This document shows positions 1-3,620 of a stretch of DNA of 5,423 bases, piece by piece; the first letter of the stretch is position 1; each line of letters begins with the position of its first letter. This DNA comes from Treponema sp. (GTDB taxonomy: Bacteria > Spirochaetota > Spirochaetia > Treponematales > Breznakiellaceae). The notes beneath the pieces were generated by a model. It was given only the letters and a program-made list of their open reading frames with translations. It did not search any database and was not told the origin of the DNA. The position numbers and the translations under genes are program-made. Location of the stretch: positions 1 to 5,423 of the forward strand of contig JAITBO010000176.1 of assembly GCA_031283505.1 (NCBI GenBank). Reading direction: 5' to 3'.

Positions 1-1
1 C

Positions 2-307
2 TGGGTTTTTGAAGCTTTTTCAGACATTCATCGTGAGCTTCCCTTCCCGTTGAAGGGGGCTCATTACGATAACGGCATGGAATTCATCAACGAACCCCTG
101 CTCACCTGGTGTATCGCGCGGCACATCGAGGCTACCCGTACCAGGCCCTACCACAAGAACGATAACTGTTACGCGGAGCAGAAAAATTATGATGCCGTGC
201 GCAAGACCGTTGGATACTTCCGCTTCGACACCGCCGAAGAATGCGATGCCGTGACAATGCATTGCCCTGCCGAAGTGTACCGCTGGCTTTGCCCTCGGTA
301 TAATTAG
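2..307 (+). CDS. IS transposase, integrase-core fragment (5' end outside window, C-terminus missing)
   Basis: The frame is open from the window edge to a TAG at 305-307 and encodes 101 residues of a DDE integrase core. The second catalytic Asp is in the motif HYDNGMEFIN (codon 68-70) and the catalytic Glu is in NDNCYAEQKN (codon 176-178). Exactly 35 residues lie between them, the classic D-x35-E spacing. The stretch TRTRPYHKNDN and the following VRKTVGYFRF are typical of the integrase-catalytic-region transposases that cut and join IS DNA (IS481/ISNCY-like; subfamily not certain). The protein stops straight after LCPRYN. In this family about 70 further residues follow, and the C-terminal fragment at 5193-5423 shows them, beginning CPLYNYWMPSFRL. 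The left copy is therefore truncated and probably inactive. Similarity to the other copy ends at about base 306, where the palindrome cluster begins. The first catalytic Asp is outside the window. Confidence 0.85.
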   Translation, partial: WVFEAFSDIHRELPFPLKGAHYDNGMEFINEPLLTWCIARHIEATRTRPYHKNDNCYAEQKNYDAVRKTVGYFRFDTAEECDAVTMHCPAEVYRWLCPRYN

Positions 308-308
308 T

Positions 309-343
309 GTCTGTCCACAAAGTTGGTTACTTTGCGGACAGAC
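309..343. repeat. Palindromic element 1 (GTCTGTCC arms)
   Basis: GTCTGTCC (309-316) pairs with GGACAGAC (336-343), and CAAAGT (318-323) pairs with ACTTTG (329-334). The two stems are separated by one A/C mismatch and closed by a 5-base loop. The element starts 2 bp after the truncated transposase stop. Its outer arms recur in the palindrome at 392-423, so both probably belong to one repeat family. There is no T-run after it, so it does not look like a standard intrinsic terminator, although it could end transposase transcripts. Confidence 0.8.
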
Positions 344-346
344 CTT

Positions 347-377
347 GCATTTTCTCGCCTAAAAGCTGCGAAAATGC
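347..377. repeat. Palindromic element 2 (GCATTTTC arms)
   Basis: GCATTTTC (347-354) pairs perfectly with GAAAATGC (370-377) across a 15-base loop. It sits between two palindromes that share TCTGTCC arms. It may be an independent hairpin or the apical arm of a larger fold in which 309-316 pairs with 417-424. Function unknown. Confidence 0.65.
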
Positions 378-391
378 GGGTTTCAAGGTGG

Positions 392-423
392 TCTGTCCAT
401 AATGTGTCTACATTATGGACAGA
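392..423. repeat. Palindromic element 3 (TCTGTCCATAATGT arms)
   Basis: TCTGTCCATAATGT (392-405) pairs perfectly over 14 bp with ACATTATGGACAGA (410-423), leaving the 4-base loop GTCT. The outer seven or eight bases repeat those of the element at 309-343. A perfect 14-bp stem with a tetraloop is far beyond chance for a 335-bp spacer. Confidence 0.85.
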
Positions 424-448
424 TTCTATGTAGACTTGTCACAATACA

Positions 449-484
449 GAGGCTTTCCCAAAACTGAAGTTTTGGGAAAGCCTC
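449..484. repeat. Palindromic element 4 (GAGGCTTTCCCAAAACT arms)
   Basis: GAGGCTTTCCCAAAACT (449-465) is the exact reverse complement of AGTTTTGGGAAAGCCTC (468-484), with only GA between them. Physically this would be a 16-bp stem with a 4-base loop. The right arm shares its first ten bases, AGTTTTGGGA, with the right arm of the long palindrome at 3497-3560, and the outer ends resemble each other (CCTC against GGCTCTC). The two look like members of one dispersed intergenic repeat family. Stem strength would allow transcription termination in either direction, but no T-run follows. Confidence 0.85.
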
Positions 485-489
485 CCTGA

Positions 490-558
490 AATTCGCAGTT
501 TTGTCGAACCTTCGGTTTGCAGGCTATTTTTGCCTGAAAAATTTCTAAACTGAGAATT
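490..558. repeat. Inverted repeat enclosing two abutting hairpins
   Basis: AATTCGCAGTTT (490-501) pairs with AAACTGAGAATT (547-558), with 11 of 12 positions matching. Inside are two hairpins with no base between them: CGAACC/GGTTTG around TTC (505-519, one G-U pair) and CAGGC/GCCTG around TATTTTT (520-536). The whole is a three-way-junction shape. It lies 85 bp upstream of the start of the RNA-binding protein gene, so it could be in that gene's leader or just upstream of its promoter. Function and strand are unknown. Confidence 0.6.
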
Positions 559-625
559 GCTGGATGTTTTGTGTAACGCCTTGAGTTTTTGCCTTGTTTA
601 TGCCATGGTAAAGTAATTCATTTTT

Positions 626-630
626 AGGAG
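626..630 (+). promoter_or_regulatory. Ribosome binding site for the DbpA-domain gene
   Basis: AGGAG lies 12 bases before the ATG at 643. The spacing is a little long but supports this start. No other ATG, GTG or TTG near it in frame has a better site. Confidence 0.55.
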
Positions 631-642
631 CAAAACAAGTTC

Positions 643-1374
643 ATGTCCTTTCAGTTTGATTCAGCGCGATTAAAAAAACGGATCGCCGAGGCTCTTGATA
701 AAACGTATAGTCAGGTGGATCCCAAGCTTTTGAGCCAATACCGCTCAATTTTCAAAAAAGAAGTTTCCTTTTTCAGGCGGTCTTATTTTACCGCATATCT
801 GCTTATGGAACTGGACCAGGGAGGAGACGGACGATACGGTGGTTTACGGGAAAGAAATTCCCGTAAATTTCAAAAAACGGCTCAGGAACGGGACGACGGA
901 AACCGTCAGGAAATCCGCAAGGTCCTTCCGTCTCTGCCGGAAGAAGAGTCCGTCCGGCTTTTTATCGGTATAGGAAGAAGCCGGCGGGTGTTTCCCCGGG
1001 AAATTCTGGGGCTTATCGTGTCGAAGACTTCGGTATCCAGGGACGATATTGGAGCCATCCGTATATTTGATAACTATTCCTTTGTCCAGGTCAGGACGGC
1101 GGCGGTGGATGAGATAATCGAAGCCCTGAACGGAAAGCCCTTCCGGGGGCGTTCTCTGGTGGTCAACTATGCCCGGAGCCGTAAGGATGAAAAGTCCCTG
1201 GCGGAAGAAAGGGCGGACGATCCTGCCGCCGATACAGGCGGTTCTCCGGAAGACGGAGATTATGCGGAAACTGAAGATACCGGCTCTTGGGAAGAAGAAT
1301 CCATTGCGGAAGAAACGGGGGAAGAATCCTCAGTTCAAGAGGACGATGATCATCCCGATAAAGAAGGTGTTTAG
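643..1374 (+). CDS. Stand-alone DbpA-type RNA-binding domain protein
   Basis: The gene encodes 243 residues. Residues 1-60 are a basic and aromatic, helical-looking region (FKKEVSFFRRSYFTAYLLMELDQ). Residues 61-100 are a charged linker. Residues about 104-178 match the DbpA RNA-binding fold (an RRM-like domain): VRLFIGIGRSRRVFPREILG opens it, DIGAIRIFDNYSFVQV gives the central strands, and the end is ALNGKPFRGRSLVVNYARSR. From 183 the tail is strongly acidic, rich in E and D. In DbpA/CsdA helicases this domain sits at the C-terminus and recognises structured rRNA; here no helicase motifs exist, so the protein is a free RNA binder or adaptor. A role in ribosome assembly or RNA remodelling is inference. 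The start is supported by AGGAG at 626-630. The last 45 bp overlap the convergent membrane-protein gene. A perfect 10-bp hairpin lies in the linker-coding part (843-867). Confidence 0.85.
   Translation: MSFQFDSARLKKRIAEALDKTYSQVDPKLLSQYRSIFKKEVSFFRRSYFTAYLLMELDQGGDGRYGGLRERNSRKFQKTAQERDDGNRQEIRKVLPSLPEEESVRLFIGIGRSRRVFPREILGLIVSKTSVSRDDIGAIRIFDNYSFVQVRTAAVDEIIEALNGKPFRGRSLVVNYARSRKDEKSLAEERADDPAADTGGSPEDGDYAETEDTGSWEEESIAEETGEESSVQEDDDHPDKEGV
843..867. repeat. Intragenic perfect hairpin in the DbpA-domain gene
   Basis: TTTACGGGAA (843-852) pairs perfectly with TTCCCGTAAA (858-867) across a 5-base loop. It encodes the linker residues around LRERNSRK, before the RNA-binding domain. It may be chance, a small palindromic insertion, or an mRNA structure the protein itself could bind. 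The sequence alone does not decide. Confidence 0.5.
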
Positions 1375-2502
1375 GCTAATTCCCGTAAGCAGTAAAATCC
1401 AGGAAATGATCTCTAACGTATATGCCTTATAAGTAAAAAGACGGGCTAGTTTCTCAGGGTTCCCCGGAATGACCCCGTAGGTGGCAAACACATCGCGAGG
1501 TTCGCCGGGGAGCGCCGTTGCTCTATTCCCGCCGCCTTCGGGGACAGCCCCGAAAATGTACCAGCCCTGGTGTTTGCCCGCCGCCTTTTCGGGGATAATC
1601 AGGGGAAGCGTTCGGTTTTCCATTGCGGTCTTTGCTTCGCCGGGCAGGGATTCGCAATAGATGCCCGCGTAGCATTCTCCGTCGGGAAGACGGCCCGGAC
1701 GGAGAAGGTTGTCAGGCGGCAGGTATTTCAGAGGGAGCCGAACCAGGTCCCGGTAAGCCCGGAAGATCCGGGCCTGCCACCAGATCCGTTTGTAGAGGAC
1801 GGTCAGCACAAACCCCGGAGGTATCATGGGGAACAGGGGGATGAACACCGCGAAAAAGGCCGTCAACAGCGTAAGCCTGAAAGCGGGTCTGTTCAGGAAA
1901 TTCAGGGCTATCAGAAGTTGAGAGAAAGCTCCCAGGATAAGAGCATAGGGTGTGATGAAGTTCCAGTATTCGTTACCGTCCCGGCCCGCCCGTATAGTCC
2001 GGGCAGCAAGGGAGCGGTCCGGTCCATCATAAAAGATAACCAGGAGTGGGTTGTCCTGTTCGGAGACAAAGGTTAGCCTGTTATCCCGGGATAACAGAGC
2101 CCCCCCCACGAAGACCTTGGCTCCCTCGGTAAGGGCGGTAACCTGGTCCCAGTTGATGCGGGCCGGGGTTTCCTTTCCGGGGTCGAAGCTGCCGGAAGGC
2201 TCGTCTTTTTCCGGCATGGGTAACACGTAAGTATGAGCGTCGGCCAGCGCAATAGGAATGGTGAGATCATCGTTCCGTATCCACAGAGTATGTCCATCGG
2301 TGGCGGATTCAAACCCGCCTATAAAGCGGTAGAGTCCCCCCTCTCCCCGGCGACAGGCGGCGTAATCCAAAAAGGGCTTGAGCCTGAGATCGTTAAACCG
2401 CTGGCGGAAATCCCTCCAACGGCGGCGGTTTACAAAAGCTCCGGCCACCGGGACCAGTCCGTAGCAGAACGCCGCAATACCGATGATTACTAGCAAATCC
2501 AA
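1330..2502 (-). CDS. Multi-pass membrane protein of unknown function
   Basis: The protein has 390 residues; I do not recognise a named family. A hydrophobic segment at residues 3-23 is followed by RRRWRDFRQR. A soluble domain spans about 27-180 and contains FIGGFESATDGHTLWIRNDD and LADAHTYVLP, which look like beta-strand-rich sequence. Two membrane segments follow at about 184-203 and 208-237, then a basic stretch (KRIWWQAR) and a second soluble domain to about 360. A final hydrophobic segment spans 363-389. The positive-inside rule suggests both soluble domains face the cytoplasm, with the extreme C-terminus outside. The given start is TTG. The only strong ribosome binding site (GGAGG at 2521-2525, minus strand) is 18 bases upstream of it, but 9 bases before an in-frame CTG at 2509-2511, so the true start may be three codons earlier. 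It is divergent from the MBL gene and convergent, overlapping 45 bp, with the DbpA-domain gene. Coding is supported by clean segment structure and length. Confidence 0.8.
   Translation of the reverse strand: MDLLVIIGIAAFCYGLVPVAGAFVNRRRWRDFRQRFNDLRLKPFLDYAACRRGEGGLYRFIGGFESATDGHTLWIRNDDLTIPIALADAHTYVLPMPEKDEPSGSFDPGKETPARINWDQVTALTEGAKVFVGGALLSRDNRLTFVSEQDNPLLVIFYDGPDRSLAARTIRAGRDGNEYWNFITPYALILGAFSQLLIALNFLNRPAFRLTLLTAFFAVFIPLFPMIPPGFVLTVLYKRIWWQARIFRAYRDLVRLPLKYLPPDNLLRPGRLPDGECYAGIYCESLPGEAKTAMENRTLPLIIPEKAAGKHQGWYIFGAVPEGGGNRATALPGEPRDVFATYGVIPGNPEKLARLFTYKAYTLEIISWILLLTGISLNTFFIGMIIVLLN
2078..2097. repeat. 20-bp perfect palindrome inside the membrane-protein gene
   Basis: CTGTTATCCCGGGATAACAG is its own reverse complement with no central spacer. 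It encodes part of ALLSRDNRL in the minus-strand gene. As a gapless palindrome it is more like a dimeric protein-binding or cleavage site than an RNA hairpin. It may equally be chance. Confidence 0.45.
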
Positions 2503-2525
2503 AAGCCGCAGGGTATTATTCCTCC
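2503..2525. promoter_or_regulatory. Very short divergent intergenic region with both ribosome binding sites
   Basis: Only 23 bp separate the annotated TTG start of the membrane-protein gene from the ATG of the MBL gene. On the minus strand GGAGG (2521-2525) is a strong site. On the plus strand AGGG (2510-2513) lies 12 bases before the ATG and is weak. There is no room for two promoters, so each promoter must lie in the coding sequence of the opposite gene, and the two mRNA leaders would be complementary there. Confidence 0.55.
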
Positions 2526-3218
2526 ATGAACAAAAATTATCTGAAACCTTTGGTCCTTGGGGCTATTGCCACCAATTGTTACATCCTGCCGCTGGAAGAA
2601 TTTAGCCCTCCGGATGAATCTTCCCATCAGCCGCCTGACAATACCCTCCGGCCCTGCGCGGTCATCGATCCCGGCGACCAGGCGCCGGTCATTATAGCAC
2701 GAATGGAGAAATTAAACCTCCGTCCCCGGTACATCCTACTGACTCACGGTCATTTTGACCATATCGCCGCCCTGCCGTATCTGGCGGAGGCTTTTCCCCA
2801 GGCGGACATCGCCATACACAGGAGGGACGCCGCTTACCTGGGAAAATCCGCGTACTCTATTCACCGGGAGAGCTTTGCCGCTACGGGAGACTCGTCCTAC
2901 GTAGACCTGCTCTGGAAGGACATACCTCCTCCTTCCCTGCTCCTTGAGGAAGGGGACAAGGCCGGGCCCTTTACGGCGTTGCACCTGCCGGGGCATACTC
3001 CCGGCTCAATGGGATTCTACCTGGCAGACCCGAAACTTCTCTTCTGCGGGGACACCCTGTTTCAGGACGGTTACGGCCGCACGGACCTTCCCGGCGGGGA
3101 TTGGAAGAGTCTCCGGCAAAGCCTGGAACGGCTCTTTTCCATGGACGGGGATGTCAGAGTGTTCCCCGGTCACGGTCCCGCCACGACTATAGAGGAGGAG
3201 GCCCGGAGGTACCAGTGA
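2526..3218 (+). CDS. MBL-fold metallo-hydrolase, glyoxalase II / YcbL-like
   Basis: The protein has 230 residues and is cytoplasmic (no signal peptide). It carries the full metal-binding set of the metallo-beta-lactamase fold: THGHFDH (H74, H76, D78, H79), H157 in LPGHTPGS, D176 in FCGDTLF, and H216 in PGHGP. The opening LGAIATNCYIL and the segment GRTDLPGGDW are typical of the glyoxalase II-like thioester hydrolases (YcbL group). These are shorter than classical GloB because they lack its helical C-terminal glutathione-binding domain. Expected activity is hydrolysis of a thiol ester such as S-lactoyl-thiol; the true substrate is not visible. Residues about 24-42 (EFSPPDESSHQPPDNTLR) are a proline-rich insertion between the first two strands. 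The ATG is supported by the conserved N-terminus, although the upstream AGGG site is weak. It is divergent from the membrane-protein gene, with a 402-bp repeat-bearing spacer before convergent glyA. Confidence 0.9.
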   Translation: MNKNYLKPLVLGAIATNCYILPLEEFSPPDESSHQPPDNTLRPCAVIDPGDQAPVIIARMEKLNLRPRYILLTHGHFDHIAALPYLAEAFPQADIAIHRRDAAYLGKSAYSIHRESFAATGDSSYVDLLWKDIPPPSLLLEEGDKAGPFTALHLPGHTPGSMGFYLADPKLLFCGDTLFQDGYGRTDLPGGDWKSLRQSLERLFSMDGDVRVFPGHGPATTIEEEARRYQ

Positions 3219-3278
3219 CCTCTTAATGAGCAGCCTCAGCAGGAAAATTTTTTAGGCCGAATGTCGAATTTATGTTGG

Positions 3279-3390
3279 GCGCATCGCAGGCGACCGGGCT
3301 ATCCGCTTCAATTCCTCGTGCTTTCAGGCGTTCCGCCTGTAGGCGTTCCGTCTAAAAGCCCTGCGGGATTTCCGCTTCTATCCCTTGCGC
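3279..3390. repeat. Nested inverted-repeat element with twin apical hairpins (possible structured RNA or foldable DNA element)
   Basis: Pairing segments occur in strict nested order. GCGCA (3279-3283) pairs with TGCGC (3386-3390). GGGCTA (3296-3301) pairs with TATCCC (3379-3384) with one mismatch. AATTCC (3310-3315) pairs with GGGATT (3365-3370) with one G-U. GCTTT (3320-3324) pairs with AAAGC (3355-3359). The last stem encloses exactly two 15-base hairpins with no spacer: CAGGCG-TTC-CGCCTG (3325-3339) and TAGGCG-TTC-CGTCTA (3340-3354). The internal loop between the second and third stems has the same eight bases, TCCGCTTC, on both sides (3302-3309 and 3371-3378). A small TCGC/GCGA dyad sits at 3284-3293. 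I have an unverified impression of similar GGGCTATCCGCT / ATCCCT arrangements in intergenic DNA of other bacteria. Function and strand are unknown. Confidence 0.6.
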
Positions 3391-3496
3391 GTTTTGGCTG
3401 GCAACCCCCCGGTAACAAAACTTGAAGTTTCGCCATTTACAAACTCATGTAAGGAATTATACATAAATAATAAGTTACAAAGTCAAAACCTTGAAT

Positions 3497-3560
3497 CGAG
3501 AGCCTGTCCCACAACCGTGCGCATTAGCGCGCAGTCAATTAGTTTTGGGATAGGCTCTCG
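3497..3560. repeat. Long imperfect palindrome, possible bidirectional terminator
   Basis: CGAGAGCCTGTCCCA (3497-3511) pairs with TGGGATAGGCTCTCG (3546-3560) over 15 bp with one G-T position. Pairing resumes for three more base pairs (3513-3515 with 3542-3544) after one mismatch. The interior has its own GC hairpin, GTGCGC-ATTA-GCGCGC (3517-3532). The right arm shares AGTTTTGGGA with the palindrome at 449-484, so this is likely a second, expanded member of that family. Its position between two convergent gene ends fits a bidirectional terminator, but no clear T-run follows on either strand. Confidence 0.75.
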
Positions 3561-3561
3561 T

Positions 3562-3582
3562 TTGAGAAATTTTCGCTCTCAA
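3562..3582. repeat. Short hairpin next to the long palindrome
   Basis: TTGAGA (3562-3567) pairs with TCTCAA (3577-3582) around a 9-base loop. It is adjacent to the palindrome at 3497-3560 and may be part of the same repeat. Confidence 0.35.
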
Positions 3583-3583
3583 G

Positions 3584-3608
3584 CCGCCGGATTAATACTG
3601 CCGGGCGG
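3584..3608 (-). terminator. Possible glyA transcription terminator hairpin
   Basis: CCGCC plus GG (3584-3590) pairs with CCGGGCGG (3601-3608) with one bulged G. This gives a GC-rich 7-bp stem and a 10-base AT-rich loop, starting 12 bases past the glyA stop codon on the minus strand. The following bases (CTTGAGAGCG on the minus strand) lack a T-run, so termination is only plausible by position and stem strength. Confidence 0.3.
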
Positions 3609-3620
3609 ATGAAAGCCGTC

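Larger units (their letters stand above)
3219..3620. other. 402-bp gene-poor spacer between convergent MBL gene and glyA
   Basis: No convincing coding frame is present. A short plus-strand open frame at 3385-3612 has no ribosome binding site and crosses palindromes. The stretch holds the nested structure 3279-3390, an AT-rich segment (about 3420-3490) in which I see nothing specific, the long palindrome 3497-3560 and hairpins at 3562-3582 and 3584-3608. Because the flanking genes converge, it must contain the transcription ends of both. Confidence 0.6.

Noticed and set aside
581..614. Promoter for the DbpA-domain gene (TTGAGT with TAAAGT)
   Set aside because: The spacing of 22 bases is too long, and no alternative pair in 560-625 has both a fair -35 and -10.
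1537..1554. Hairpin TTCGGGG / CCCCGAA as a terminator for the DbpA-domain gene
   Set aside because: It is inside the opposite coding sequence, 160 bp past the stop, and has no T-run. It is likely a by-product of GC-rich codons.
1570..2076. Plus-strand open frame of 168 codons across the membrane-protein gene
   Set aside because: The translation is compositionally biased with no hydrophobic or domain pattern, while the minus strand gives a coherent membrane protein.
2073..2095. Similarity to the conserved 23S rRNA segment GGGATAACAGGCT on the minus strand
   Set aside because: Only about 13 bases match, they are in frame within a protein gene, and the flanks do not continue as rRNA. Treated as coincidence.
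3206..3222. Hairpin GAGGT / ACCTC over the MBL stop codon as a terminator
   Set aside because: A 5-bp stem with a 7-base loop and no T-run is too weak to support.
3326..3353. CRISPR-like tandem repeat
   Set aside because: There are only two 15-bp units, each self-complementary and directly abutting, with no spacers. They are explained as the twin apical hairpins of the 3279-3390 structure.
3273..3406. Integron attC site
   Set aside because: GTTGGGC at 3275-3281 fits a GTTRRRY core, and the fold is attC-like. However, the required partner core (RYYYAAC) in the right order is absent, and no integrase or cassette array is visible.
3385..3612. Small plus-strand open frame of 75 codons in the MBL-glyA spacer
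   Set aside because: It has no ribosome binding site, crosses the long palindrome and the 3' part of the nested structure, and its translation resembles nothing.
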